Both the position numbers and the translations under genes were made by a program. A DNA stretch of 64,000 nucleotides, taken from positions 186,001 through 250,000 of the forward strand of contig NZ_ATVL01000008.1 of assembly GCF_000420705.1 (NCBI RefSeq), given 5' to 3'. The notes under the pieces are model-generated. The model made no database searches. It was not told the origin of the DNA and saw nothing but the letters and a program-made list of their open reading frames with translations. The stretch is from Hymenobacter norwichensis DSM 15439 (GTDB taxonomy: Bacteria > Bacteroidota > Bacteroidia > Cytophagales > Hymenobacteraceae). Every line of letters starts with the position of its first letter. Position 1 is the first letter of the stretch. Below, piece after piece: positions 8,248-17,632 of the stretch.

Positions 8248-9345
8248 TTAGGAGCGACGAACCACTTTTGCCGAGGCAGTTTTCAAGGCGGCCAGCGTCC
8301 CATCGGATATATCGCCGAATAGGGAAACCCCGGCTGCGCCGTTGCGCAGGGCATTTTCTATGCCTTGCTGCACTTCGGTGTCGTTCTTGAAATCGGGTAG
8401 GAATAGGCCTGCGTACAACGGAAACTTGCCGTTCAGCGCCTGTACGCCTTCCTTAGTGGCCTGTCCAATCCAGGCTACGTTTTCTTTGTAGAACCCGTGG
8501 TAAATCATGGGGCACACGCCGCTGATATTCCAGTTCACCCAGTCCTGTTTCACGTTGCGATGCGCAATGTCGGGGGTGGGAAACACGGCGGCGGTTATCG
8601 GCTTCTTGTAGGATTTGGCCACGTTGGTCAGCCGCCGTACCACTTCATTGACCTGCTCATACCGGAACGCCCGCCACGAAGGGCTGGCCTCCGGGTACTG
8701 CACGGTATCAATGTCGAGGCCGTATTGGGCTTTGTAGGCCGCTTTGCACACCGGGCAGTAGCAGAAGTCGTACTCTGGTAGCTCGCTGGTTTGCACAATC
8801 TTGTAGTTGTCCCAGAGGTTCACCGGCAGAATCACGTCGCAGAAGCGTACGTAGTCGAGGTGGATGCCGTCTACGTAGTCCTTTTTGAGGGCGGCGGCGT
8901 AGTCCTGTTCCAGGTACTTCTTCACCTCTTCGCGTGAGGGGCACAGCCAGCGGTAATAGTCTACGTAAGGCGGGTGGGTGGCGCAGGATTCGCCTTTGCG
9001 GCTCACGGCGTACCACTCGGGGTGCGCTTGCAGCAGGGTTTTCTCGCCCCGGTTCATAGTCCAGATCCAGTGGTGCGCTTCCAGCTTCTGCGCTTTCGCC
9101 GCCCGGAAATGCTTCTCGCTGTCCTTCTCGAAGAAGATGCCTCGGATGCCCACCTCGTAGTACTTGCGGTAGCGGGCAGCGAGTTGCGCCTCGGTGTCTT
9201 TCAGGTCGGGGTTGGTCCATACCCAATGCTTCCAGGTGGCGGCGGGGGCGGCTACGGGCAGCGCCGCCTGGGCCACGGACGGCAGGGCGGCGGCCGATAA
9301 GCCCGTCAACAAACTGGTTTTAACGAATTTCCGGCGGCTGGTCAT
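8248..9345 (-). CDS. GHL10-like putative glycoside hydrolase, Tat-exported
   Basis: A 365-residue predicted TIM-barrel protein resembling the glycosyl-hydrolase-like GHL10 (PF02638) group. The key stretch is YVDGIHLDYVRF (residues about 156-167), matching the family's DGIHxDxxR strand. Other features are GIRGIFFEKDSEKHF, a conserved DFCYCPVCKAAY with two Cys, and VCPMIYHGFY. It starts MTSRRKFVKTSLLTG, a twin-arginine signal ending near VAQA. The ATG at 9345 overlaps the CBM9 gene's stop by 4 nt (ATGA), so the two are probably translated together; a longer upstream frame is rejected. Its placement behind SusC/SusD and CBM9 points to an extracytoplasmic sugar-cleaving role. Its true activity is unknown, and it may fill the missing endo-acting step. 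Confidence 0.7.
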   Translation of the reverse strand: MTSRRKFVKTSLLTGLSAAALPSVAQAALPVAAPAATWKHWVWTNPDLKDTEAQLAARYRKYYEVGIRGIFFEKDSEKHFRAAKAQKLEAHHWIWTMNRGEKTLLQAHPEWYAVSRKGESCATHPPYVDYYRWLCPSREEVKKYLEQDYAAALKKDYVDGIHLDYVRFCDVILPVNLWDNYKIVQTSELPEYDFCYCPVCKAAYKAQYGLDIDTVQYPEASPSWRAFRYEQVNEVVRRLTNVAKSYKKPITAAVFPTPDIAHRNVKQDWVNWNISGVCPMIYHGFYKENVAWIGQATKEGVQALNGKFPLYAGLFLPDFKNDTEVQQGIENALRNGAAGVSLFGDISDGTLAALKTASAKVVRRS

Positions 9346-10538
9346 GGTTTCAGGGTTTCGATTAGTCCTTCGTCGTTGATGCGAATGGTAGGGTTGCCCG
9401 CAGCCGTGATGCTGGCTGTGAACTGGTAAGGCGTAGCGGCTAACTGAAGCTGGTGGCTGCGGCTGTTGATTTCCGCTTGCGGCGCTACCTTCAAGGCGGC
9501 TAACGTGGTAGCGTAGCGGCCGTGTTGTTGCCGGTACGTCTGTTGCCGGTAGTACACCAGCCACAAGTAGCGCCGGCGCAGCTCACTATCGGGCAGCTTG
9601 AACGTGGTATTGGCTTGGCGGGTGAACTGCAAGTAGCCCCAGCGCTCCGGGTAGTGCATATTCACCACGCCCTGCGGCGACCAGACCCAATTGTGCTCAG
9701 GCAAATCCTTACCCGCCGCATCTTGCAGCTTCTTGTTTTTACCATCGGCCACCTTCGTATCCCATTGCACGCGTGAGAAGTTGATGCGCCATTGGGTGCC
9801 TTCCGTGGGGGGCTGGAAAGGGAACCCCATGCGCAGCGCTTTCAGCGGAATGGCCATTTCCACGGTCCAGCTTTCGTCCACGTCCTGCGGTTGGTTGAGG
9901 ATACCTTTGATGGCCACGCCCGACCGCAGCCCCGCCACGTCCCAGCCAATTAAAGCGTCGCCTTTGTTGCGGTAGGGCTTGGGCAGGTACAGGTCGAAAA
10001 TCTTGTTCAGCGCGTTTACTTCAATCTCGAAGTACTGGTGCGTGTTGTTGTCGGGGTCAATGAATAGCTCGAAGTCGTTGTCGTGGTAGATGATGTCGTC
10101 GTGGTGAGTTTGCGTGGCCCAGATTTGCGGCTCTTGCAACGTGGCAGCCACGAATAGCGTGGAGTCGTTCCAGAGCATCTTCACTTGGGTCTGCAAACTC
10201 GGCAGCGGCTTGGCCTTGCCTTCAATATCCACGAAGTCGGTGCTCCAGGCAGCTTTTTGCCAGTCACTTTCCTGCAAGTTTCCATCCATTGCCAGGGGCT
10301 GGGTGGTGTGCTGCACTACATAGCTGTTGGGAGTTGTAAAGAGGTGTTCTAGCCCTTGAAACGGGTTCTGCGCTTGCAGTGGCGCCGCTACTGCCAGGCT
10401 GAGCAGCCAGCCCCACCACCGCCCCGCTGCCGGCGCTATGCGGATACCCGCTTTCGACCGGGTACCTGATTTTCTCTTATATGTTGTGGCGTTTAGCTTC
10501 AATAGACTCAGGTTATGTGGCAAGATGCAAGAAGACAC
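9342..10538 (-). CDS. CBM9-like carbohydrate-binding protein
   Basis: A protein of up to 398 residues with a carbohydrate-binding family 9-like domain: LAMDGNLQESDWQKAAWSTD, VKMLWNDSTLFVAATLQEP, DNDFELFIDPDNNTHQYFEIEVNA and WTVEMAIPLKAL are typical of the family. A Sec-like hydrophobic stretch (WWGWLLSLAVAAPLQAQ) sits at about residues 40-56, so the true start may lie inside the called one. The called start is GTG at 10538 and no in-frame ATG precedes the domain. After the domain come about 80 residues of unknown type containing LWLVYYRQQTYR. It is probably a periplasmic or surface glycan-binding partner of the overlapping GHL10-like gene. Confidence 0.8.
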   Translation of the reverse strand: MSSCILPHNLSLLKLNATTYKRKSGTRSKAGIRIAPAAGRWWGWLLSLAVAAPLQAQNPFQGLEHLFTTPNSYVVQHTTQPLAMDGNLQESDWQKAAWSTDFVDIEGKAKPLPSLQTQVKMLWNDSTLFVAATLQEPQIWATQTHHDDIIYHDNDFELFIDPDNNTHQYFEIEVNALNKIFDLYLPKPYRNKGDALIGWDVAGLRSGVAIKGILNQPQDVDESWTVEMAIPLKALRMGFPFQPPTEGTQWRINFSRVQWDTKVADGKNKKLQDAAGKDLPEHNWVWSPQGVVNMHYPERWGYLQFTRQANTTFKLPDSELRRRYLWLVYYRQQTYRQQHGRYATTLAALKVAPQAEINSRSHQLQLAATPYQFTASITAAGNPTIRINDEGLIETLKP

Positions 10539-10581
10539 GCTGCTACCATTATGCAGAACGTAGCTTCTCTCCTCCCCTTAC

Positions 10582-10634
10582 TAGTAAACAAAAAGTGAGG
10601 CTTCACCCCAGGCTCGCCCAGAGTAAAGCCTCAC
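10582..10634 (-). terminator. Intrinsic terminator after susD-like gene
   Basis: Nine-base arms GTGAGGCTT (10595-10603) and AAGCCTCAC (10626-10634), followed on the minus strand by TTTTTGTTTA. It sits between susD and the CBM9 gene, so read-through probably sets how much of the downstream pair is made. Confidence 0.85.
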
Positions 10635-10659
10635 GTACAAATGGCTATCCGATAACCAG

Positions 10660-12252
10660 TTATCTATCCCACCACACCCTCGACGTCAGCTGGTCGCCGC
10701 CGCTCAGGTTGGCTACGGCTGCCTGGTAGCCGTTCGGGTTGTTGGAGTTTTCAGTTGTTGGGTAGATAATGCGGCGCGGAATGGTGGCGTTGGTTACGTT
10801 GCCAGGGTAGTTTACGGGCACCAATATCGGGAACCCGGAGCGCCGCCAGTTAAACCAGCCTTCGAAGAAATTGAAGGTAGTGGAAGCTTCCAGCCAGTAC
10901 TGCTCGTTGATTTGCTGAAGCGCGTTGGTGGTCCGCAACGGATTGGCCACTACAAAGGCGTCGATGGTGGCAGCGGGTACAGTGGCAGCGGCATCAAGCT
11001 GCGCCAACGACTGCATGGCTCCGCGCAAGCCGTTGGCGTAGTGCGTGGCGGCGTTGGCCCCCACGCTCCACCCACGCGAAGCAGCTTCCGCTAGCAAAAA
11101 CTCGGTTTCAGCGTAGGTCAATAGGAAGGCTGGCGTGTTCTGCTTGATATACACGCTGGCACGCGGCCGGGAGTAGTTGCCGAGCAGTGCAACATCAGCC
11201 CCGGTACCCGTAGGGCCCGGATAGTCGGCGCGCTTACGGATGTCGAAGGCCCCGCCGGTTAGGTCGTAGCCGTTTGGCAGGCCGCGCTGGACCGCAGCAG
11301 CGGTATTGCCGGCCAGGCCTTGGTTGGCATTGTTGGCCGCACCGGCCTGCGGAATTTCGGCAATTACGCCCAGCCGTGGGTCGCTGGTGGTGCGCAGATA
11401 ATCAATCAGCGTCTTGCTCCATTTCACCTCCCGGAAATCGTCGGTGGTGCGCAGGGCGTTGCTGGAGGCATTCTGAGTATCGCCGAAAGCAATGTCGGTG
11501 CGCAGCAGGGCGTTTTCGGTGGTGCTAGCCAAGGTACCGGCCGCCGCCGCCTTCTCAGTCCAGGTTCTGGCCGTAGCTGCATCCACCTTGGTCATGCGCA
11601 TGGCCACGCGCACCATCAGCGAGTACCCCAACCGGCGCCATTGAGCCACGTCGCCGCCATAAAACAAGTCACCGGTGGCGGTAGGGGCCGCCGGATCGAG
11701 GCTGTTGATGGCCGCTTCCAACTGGGTCAGCAACTGCGGATAGATGTCCTGCTGCTTGTCGTACTTCGGCGTCACAATGCCCTGCGACGCCTGCAACGCT
11801 TCCGAAAACGGAATGTCGCCGTAGGTGTCCGTAATGCGTTGGAATATCATGACCTTCATGATGTTGCTGATAGCAACAGTATTGGCAAAGCGGGTGGCAT
11901 TCTGCGTATTCGCTACGCTGATGGCCTGCTGCAAGCGGCTCAGGGCAGTGTAGCCTTCGTTGAACGCCTGGGCCTGGTAACCGGTGAAGCCGCCCGCGTT
12001 GACGTACTTATCGCCGTTGCCGTAATAGTTGAAGGTACTAGCTATGGCCTGAATGGCTGGCGCCTGGTAGAGCAGCTGCGTGTACCCCGTGTTGCCGTAC
12101 CGCAGTTGAGCGTCGGCAAGCAGGTAGTTCGGGTTCAAATTGGCAGCCGAGGCTGCGTTGGGGTTGGTATTGACCTCATCCAGCTTGTCTTCCGAACAGG
12201 AAGAGCTGAACAGAATGGCGGCGAAACCTATATAGAAGATCGGGTTTTTCAT
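10660..12252 (-). CDS. SusD-like outer-membrane glycan-binding lipoprotein
   Basis: A 530-residue SusD/RagB-type protein of the SusD-like_2 kind, the surface lipoprotein lid that captures oligosaccharides for its SusC porin. The lipobox is ILFSSSC (Cys19), followed by SEDKLDEVNTNPNAASAANL, whose NTNPN stretch is typical of the group. TPR-type helices follow (FANTVAISNIMKVMIFQRITDTYGDIPFSEAL, FLLTYAETEFLLAEAA), and the end contains FNWRRSGFPILVPV and IPRRIIYPTTENSNNP. Eight bases separate it from susC. A terminator 26 nt after its stop divides it from the CBM9/GHL10 pair. Confidence 0.95.
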   Translation of the reverse strand: MKNPIFYIGFAAILFSSSCSEDKLDEVNTNPNAASAANLNPNYLLADAQLRYGNTGYTQLLYQAPAIQAIASTFNYYGNGDKYVNAGGFTGYQAQAFNEGYTALSRLQQAISVANTQNATRFANTVAISNIMKVMIFQRITDTYGDIPFSEALQASQGIVTPKYDKQQDIYPQLLTQLEAAINSLDPAAPTATGDLFYGGDVAQWRRLGYSLMVRVAMRMTKVDAATARTWTEKAAAAGTLASTTENALLRTDIAFGDTQNASSNALRTTDDFREVKWSKTLIDYLRTTSDPRLGVIAEIPQAGAANNANQGLAGNTAAAVQRGLPNGYDLTGGAFDIRKRADYPGPTGTGADVALLGNYSRPRASVYIKQNTPAFLLTYAETEFLLAEAASRGWSVGANAATHYANGLRGAMQSLAQLDAAATVPAATIDAFVVANPLRTTNALQQINEQYWLEASTTFNFFEGWFNWRRSGFPILVPVNYPGNVTNATIPRRIIYPTTENSNNPNGYQAAVANLSGGDQLTSRVWWDR

Positions 12253-12260
12253 GGTTCCGA

Positions 12261-15200
12261 TTACTTGAATTTAACGTTGAGAGTAACACCGTACGTTCTG
12301 GCGAAAGGCAAAGACCCGCCTTCTACCCCGGCATAAGTCACCAGCGGCGAAATCGTATTCTCAGGGTCGATGTTGTCGGTGTGCTTCATGATGGTGAACA
12401 GGTTGCGGCCCACCAACGACAAGGTAACGGCCTGGAACGGCGTATTAGCCAAGATGGCCTGGTTGAGCGTGTACCCGAAGGTGAGCTGCCGGAACTTGAT
12501 GAAGCTGCCATCCAGCACGGCCACCGACGACACGTTGGTAGCTAGCTGCGGATAGTAGGTGTATGCCGGCACCGAAATGTTATTTACCTCGCCGTTTTCC
12601 TTCACGCCTTCCACCACAATGCCGGTTTCACGGCCTTCCAGGGTGGCTTTGTTCAAACCACGCGTGTAAGAGTAATACTCGGTGGCCGACAGAATCTTGT
12701 TGTTGAACTTGTAGTCGATCAGGAACGACAGGTTGAAATCCTTGAACGTGAAATCGTTGTTCCAGCCCCCAAACAGGTTGGCAATGCCCGAACCCATCGG
12801 CTTCAGGTCGCCGCGCAACGGCACCCCGTTGGCGCCCACTATGATGTTGCCGCTGGCGTCGCGCTTGTAGTCGTAGGCCATTACCTGCGCAATCGGCAGG
12901 CCCTTCACGATGGAGATATTGCCATTCATGGGGCGGTACGTGCCGGTTTGCAACGCTGGTGGGTTCTCCGACTGGTCGATTTCCAGCACCTCGTTTTTCA
13001 GCTTGGTGATGTTGAACGAAGACGTCCAGTTGAAGCTACCGGTTTTGGCTGGTACCACGGTCAGCATGGCTTCTACGCCTCGATTCATGGTCGAGCCTAG
13101 GTTCACCGAGCGGCTCTCGAAGCCGGTGGAAGAGGAAAGGCTGGCGGCTACAATCTCGCCGTTGGTTTTGCGGCGGAAATAGGCCGCGTCCAGCATAATG
13201 CGGTTCTGGAAGAAGCGCAATTCTGTACCCACCTCGTACTCGTTGAGGCTGTAAGGCTTGAGGTTGGCGTTGGGCAAGCGGCTATCAAACGAAGCCCGTG
13301 GGACACCGTTGATGGGGTTGCCAATGTTGTAGTAGAACGACGTCTGATAAGGCTGCGCTGGCTCGCCGCTGGTTTCGGCGTACGAGGCGCGCAACTTACC
13401 GTAGCTCAGCACCGACGATTCAATTAGGTCGGAGAAGATGAAGCTGGTGGAAACCGACGGCGTGAAGATGCTGCGGTTGTCGCGCGGCAACGTCGAGAAC
13501 TGGTCGTAGCGGCCCGTGGTGCTCAGGGTCAGAAACTTGTAAGAGAAGTCGGCAGTGTAGTACGCCGAAGGCGTTTCCAGCTGCGTGTACTGATACTCCG
13601 AGTTGCGGCTGCGCAAGTTGGAAGGCGCGTACAGGTACGGCACGATAAACTGCCCACCGTACAAACGGCTGCTTTCAAAGTTGTTGCGGCGGTAGTTGGC
13701 ACCCAAGCTGGCATCAACCGAGAAATCTTCAGTGAACTGCTTACTGAAAGACAGCAAGGCGTCGGTGTTCAACTCCAAGCGGGAGCCCAAGGTCAGGTTC
13801 TCCAGTCCGCCTTCCCCGCTAGCCGAGTAGAGCGTGCCGTAAGGCGTCACGTTGAAGCGCCGGTCGCTGGAGTAGTCGTAGCCCACGCGGCCCATCAACG
13901 ACAGGAAGTCGGTGAAGGCATACTTGGCCGACAGCGCGCTGATGAGGCGTTTGCGCGACAGATCATTCTTGAACTGGTTCACCACAAACCAAGGATTGGT
14001 GGCGTAGCTATCCGGGTTCCAGGCGGTTTCCAGGCCGTTGTTGTCGGGGTTGAAACCCGGCTTCAGAATGGCCTGGTCCACATTGGGCGCCAGGAAAATG
14101 ATGTTGTTGGCGTTCAGCGGCGAGTCGCTCAGGTACGGGCGGTTCTGGTCTTTCTGGTCGATGTAGTTGGCGGTCAGGTTGAAGCTCAGACGTTTCGTCA
14201 GATCGTAGCCCGTAGTCAGGTTGACGGTCCGGCGGTCGAGGCCGCTGTTGCGCAAAATCGACTTGCCATCTAGGTTCGATACCGACAAACGGTAGGTGCC
14301 TTTGTCACCACCGCCAGAAATAGCTAAGGTGTTGGTCCAGGAAGGAGCCGTGCGGTAGAAGTTTTCGATGTTGTCGCGGGCCGGCGAATACGCATGCGGC
14401 TGGCCATCAATGCCAATCACCTGCGCGCCGTCCATCCGTTCGCCCCAGGCAGCATTACCCGAGCTAATGGCGGAAGCAGCATCAATAGGACGTACGCCCT
14501 GGCTGCCTTGGCCGTACACGTACTGAAAATCAGTGTTGTCAACGGCCCGGTCGAATTGCAGGTTGGTGTTGTACTCGATGGTGGTTTTGCCGCGGCTGCC
14601 GCTCTTGGTCGTGATTTGGATAACGCCGTTGGCGGCCCGCGCACCGTACAATGCCGAAGCCGTCGAGCCTTTCAGCACGGTCATCGTTTCGATGTCGTCG
14701 GGGTTGATGTTGCCGAGGCCGTCGCCGAGGTCGGCTCCGCCCCATTCGCCGGAGCTACCGCGCACCGTGTTGTCCATCGGTACCCCGTTGATAACAATCA
14801 GCGGCTGTGAAGTGCCCGAAAACGACGTAACCCCCCGAATGTTCAGGCGGGCCGAAGCACCCGGTCCGCCGCTGGTGCCCTGCACGTTCAGGCCAGCCAC
14901 CCGCCCCGACAAGGAGTTGGCGACGTTGCTTTCGCGGGCCACGTTCAGGACATTGCCGTCTACTTTCGTCACGGCATAGCCCAGTTTCCGCTCGTCTTTC
15001 TTGATACCGAGTGCGGTTACGACTACTTCGCCCAGTTGCTTGGTGTCAGTGGCCATCACCACGTTGATGGAGGAGCGCCCATTAATCGCTACGGTCTGGC
15101 TCACGAAGCCAATGTAGGAGAACACCAGAGAAGCGTTATCAGGGGCGCTGAGGGAGTAGTTTCCATCTACATCCGAGACAGTACCCTGCGTGGTTCCGCT

Positions 15201-15335
15201 CACTTGCACGCTCACCCCGATGAGCGGCGCGTTGTCGGAGCCGCTTATCTTACCGGAAACCTTGGTTGTTTGTGCATAGCCGTAGCCCTGACAAAGCAGC
15301 AAGAGTAAAACAATCAACTGTACTGTTCTTCTCAT
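12261..15335 (-). CDS. SusC-like TonB-dependent oligosaccharide transporter
   Basis: A 1024-residue outer-membrane TonB-dependent porin that imports glycans captured by the SusD-like partner. A Sec signal (TVQLIVLLLLLCQGYGYAQ) is followed by a carboxypeptidase-regulatory-like domain at about 24-110 (GKISGSDNAPLIGVSVQVSG). Then come the plug (SLSGRVAGLNVQGTSGGPGA, IRGVTSFSGTSQPLIVINGV) and a beta barrel ending in VTLNVKFK with an aromatic C-terminus. The ATG at 15335 starts MRRTVQLIVLL; the 34-residue upstream extension lacks a signal and is rejected. Upstream, at 15552-15567, a palindrome shared with two other island promoters suggests LacI-type control. Confidence 0.96.
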   Translation of the reverse strand: MRRTVQLIVLLLLLCQGYGYAQTTKVSGKISGSDNAPLIGVSVQVSGTTQGTVSDVDGNYSLSAPDNASLVFSYIGFVSQTVAINGRSSINVVMATDTKQLGEVVVTALGIKKDERKLGYAVTKVDGNVLNVARESNVANSLSGRVAGLNVQGTSGGPGASARLNIRGVTSFSGTSQPLIVINGVPMDNTVRGSSGEWGGADLGDGLGNINPDDIETMTVLKGSTASALYGARAANGVIQITTKSGSRGKTTIEYNTNLQFDRAVDNTDFQYVYGQGSQGVRPIDAASAISSGNAAWGERMDGAQVIGIDGQPHAYSPARDNIENFYRTAPSWTNTLAISGGGDKGTYRLSVSNLDGKSILRNSGLDRRTVNLTTGYDLTKRLSFNLTANYIDQKDQNRPYLSDSPLNANNIIFLAPNVDQAILKPGFNPDNNGLETAWNPDSYATNPWFVVNQFKNDLSRKRLISALSAKYAFTDFLSLMGRVGYDYSSDRRFNVTPYGTLYSASGEGGLENLTLGSRLELNTDALLSFSKQFTEDFSVDASLGANYRRNNFESSRLYGGQFIVPYLYAPSNLRSRNSEYQYTQLETPSAYYTADFSYKFLTLSTTGRYDQFSTLPRDNRSIFTPSVSTSFIFSDLIESSVLSYGKLRASYAETSGEPAQPYQTSFYYNIGNPINGVPRASFDSRLPNANLKPYSLNEYEVGTELRFFQNRIMLDAAYFRRKTNGEIVAASLSSSTGFESRSVNLGSTMNRGVEAMLTVVPAKTGSFNWTSSFNITKLKNEVLEIDQSENPPALQTGTYRPMNGNISIVKGLPIAQVMAYDYKRDASGNIIVGANGVPLRGDLKPMGSGIANLFGGWNNDFTFKDFNLSFLIDYKFNNKILSATEYYSYTRGLNKATLEGRETGIVVEGVKENGEVNNISVPAYTYYPQLATNVSSVAVLDGSFIKFRQLTFGYTLNQAILANTPFQAVTLSLVGRNLFTIMKHTDNIDPENTISPLVTYAGVEGGSLPFARTYGVTLNVKFK

Positions 15336-15533
15336 GGCAAATTGAATAAGTGAGTGATGATGAACCGGTTGTGCTGTGCAACTTCGGATGAGGCAGCATG
15401 AAGCTGTTATGCTACCTATCCGCGCGACTAAAAACAAGGCTTAGTTCTGGCCTTGCAGCTAACTAAGTTGAAGACTTCGGGAAAAGCTGAAGAGGTGATT
15501 ATCACTGATGAAAGCGGCATTTGGGCGGGTGCA

Positions 15534-15544
15534 AAAACGTTTAA
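15534..15544 (-). promoter_or_regulatory. Putative half-strength operator AAAACGTTTAA
   Basis: Contains the perfect 8-bp palindrome AAACGTTT with a central CG, a feature of LacI-family sites. It lies 7 nt from the stronger palindrome at 15552 and could be a second site of the same regulator. Confidence 0.35.
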
Positions 15545-15551
15545 CCAAGTC

Positions 15552-15567
15552 TATAAAATGTTTTATA
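15552..15567 (-). promoter_or_regulatory. Putative operator TATAAAATGTTTTATA upstream of susC
   Basis: Perfect 7-bp arms around a TG centre. Read on the minus strand it is TATAAAACATTTTATA, sharing the TAAAACATTTTA core with the site at 47453 and all but one base of it with the site at 5677. On the minus strand it runs into TAGACTTG, one base off a TAnnTTTG promoter element. Confidence 0.65.
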
Positions 15568-15915
15568 CGAAGGGCTTTTTAGAACTCCTTCGATACTGAG
15601 CGACCTTATTTTCTTGGGTATTATGGTTTTCTCGCACCATGGAGCCTGAAAAATGTAATTTTTCAAGCAAGTACATGCCAACTGCACCTCAGTAAAGCAT
15701 TCCCTGTTGCAGTGCTTGGGATACTTTGCAAATGCAGACCTACTCTACATCACTTGAAGAGTGACACCTTTCTGATGTTGGTCTTCAGGCCAGGGTTGAA
15801 CTGCATTTTAAGAAGCAGTTACTGATGACTTAATTCAAACGTAATCACCTGTTTATTATAAAGCAAATAAATAAAGTAAAAATACACCCCTATTCACTAA
15901 TTAAATTTGATGGGA

Positions 15916-15927
15916 GTGTGCGCACAC
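15916..15927. promoter_or_regulatory. Perfect palindrome GTGTGCGCACAC
   Basis: A 12-bp perfect palindrome with a central CG, between susC and lacI. A related inverted repeat with the same GTGTGCGC half lies upstream of the fucosidase genes at 40048-40071. It could be a second LacI-type site. Confidence 0.4.
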
Positions 15928-16531
15928 GCAGACAATTCATGCATATAATACCAAACTTCATATATTAACAGACATTTTATAATTATAAGCAGTCCAGATA
16001 AGACTTAAGGTAGACTTATCAGTTGTTACAGAACAGCTAATTGCCGCCTGTACTAGGCGCTATTTACACCAACACTAGTGTAGCGCCACTACATACACAG
16101 GCCACGAAATGTGAATTAGAAAAAAGCAGTAAGCTTATAACAGGAATCCAACGGGTTAGCTAGAATCACCAGCCTCGGCAGTGCCTACCCAGGTACTAAT
16201 GCAACTGAGCCGGAATTTAGGTGACCTTCTCGCTTGGTGTCCTCGCGCTGGCAGGCGGCCGAAGCAGGATAACGCAACTCATTAAGGTTAGCGATTCACG
16301 CCCTAACGTGAGTTCAATAGAGACTCGCTGCCTTTCTCAACCAAGGAAATTTAGAAACTCGTTTTATTTCCTGGCTGGTCAGGCATCAGTTGGTGGGCTT
16401 TGGCGACTGGCTTACTGAATATGCTAGCCGTGAGAGAACAGCTTCGATTAACTCAATCAAAAGGAGTAGCGGCTCTACTCGCTAACCCGCTACATACGCA
16501 GGTGAATTTTTAGTATAAGCTTGGAATAGGT

Positions 16532-17617
16532 ATGGCAAAAAATGTACGCATTAAGGATATAGCGGCAAAAGCCAACGTGTCGGTTGGGACGGTGGACCGG
16601 GTACTGCACAACCGCGGCCGGGTGGCCGAAGACGTGCGCCAGAAGGTGCTGCTCATGATGAAGGAGCTGGAATACGAGCCCAATATGATTGCGCGGACGC
16701 TGGGTGCCAACCGCACCTATCGGCTGGCGGCCATCCAGCCCAACCACACCCTCGACCCGTACTGGCAAGCGCCGTGGGACGGCATTCATAAAGCGGCCCG
16801 GGAGCTACAGCAATACGGCATTACCCTGACGGTTTACTCCTACGACATGACCCGGGTGGACTCTTTTCTGGAGCAAGCCGAACTGGCTACTCAGTCGGAA
16901 CCCCACGGCATTCTTATTGCGCCGCTGTTCTACCGCGAGTCGTTGCCGTTTTTCAAGCAGTGGCAACAGCAGCAGATTCCGTACGTGCTGTTCAACAGCT
17001 ACATCACGGATATTGAGGCCGTAAGCTACGTCGGGCAGGATTCTTACCAGAGTGGTTTTTTGGCGGGCAAGCTGTTGCAGTTTGGGCAGGCGCAAGCCGG
17101 CACTTTCGCCATTGCGCACATTGCCGAGGACATTGCCAACTCTGTGCACATCACCCAAAAAGAGCGCGGCTTCCGCGACTATTTCGCGCAGCTTGCAGCA
17201 CCTCAAAACGGCCCCAACAAGACGCCAGCACCAAGCCTGTACACCATCCTAAGCATCGACCTGCCCCATTCCCGGGAGCCCTCGTTCGCGCAGAAGCTCA
17301 CCCATCTGCTTGAGCAGGAAAAGGAGCTATTGGGCATTTTCGTCAGCACTTCCAAGGCTTACGAAATTGCCCCCTACCTCACCCAGCACCCCAGCACCAT
17401 CCGTCTGGTGGGCTACGATTTGCTTGAAGAGAACATCCATTTTCTCAACGAAGGCACCATTGCCTTTCTCATCAACCAGAACCCGAAGGAACAGGGCTAC
17501 TACGGGCTGTATGCGCTAGCCGACCAGTTGGTTTTCAAGAAGGAAGTAGCCGCTTTGAAGTACCTGCCGCTCGATGTTATTGCCAAAGAAAACCTACAGT
17601 ACTACGTGGAAAAGTAA
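16532..17617 (+). CDS. LacI-family transcriptional regulator
   Basis: A 361-residue repressor-type protein. The N-terminal LacI helix-turn-helix occupies residues 7-29 (IKDIAAKANVSVGTVDRVLH) with a hinge helix near 50-58. It is followed by a periplasmic-binding-protein-like sensor domain (PHGILIAPLFYRE, YVGQDSYQSGFLAGKLL, LVGYDLLEENIHFL) that probably binds a glycan breakdown sugar. The ATG at 16532 is clear. It faces the second GH92 gene tail to tail, 15 nt apart, and lies across a 1.2-kb gap from susC. It is a good candidate for binding the shared palindrome of the locus, but the other LacI gene at 48849 is equally possible. Confidence 0.93.
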   Translation: MAKNVRIKDIAAKANVSVGTVDRVLHNRGRVAEDVRQKVLLMMKELEYEPNMIARTLGANRTYRLAAIQPNHTLDPYWQAPWDGIHKAARELQQYGITLTVYSYDMTRVDSFLEQAELATQSEPHGILIAPLFYRESLPFFKQWQQQQIPYVLFNSYITDIEAVSYVGQDSYQSGFLAGKLLQFGQAQAGTFAIAHIAEDIANSVHITQKERGFRDYFAQLAAPQNGPNKTPAPSLYTILSIDLPHSREPSFAQKLTHLLEQEKELLGIFVSTSKAYEIAPYLTQHPSTIRLVGYDLLEENIHFLNEGTIAFLINQNPKEQGYYGLYALADQLVFKKEVAALKYLPLDVIAKENLQYYVEK

Positions 17618-17632
17618 TGCCCGCAACGCGGC

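Larger units (their letters stand above)
15336..16531. promoter_or_regulatory. 1.2-kb non-coding region between susC and lacI
   Basis: An AT-rich region with no convincing gene; a 65-codon plus-strand frame at 16221-16418 lacks recognisable features. It holds at least three palindromes (15534-15544, 15552-15567, 15916-15927). It must carry the susC promoter and probably the lacI promoter. Confidence 0.6.

Noticed and set aside
16221..16418. 65-codon frame in the 1.2-kb gap
   Set aside because: No family pattern or start signal; the surrounding gap is regulatory and AT-rich.
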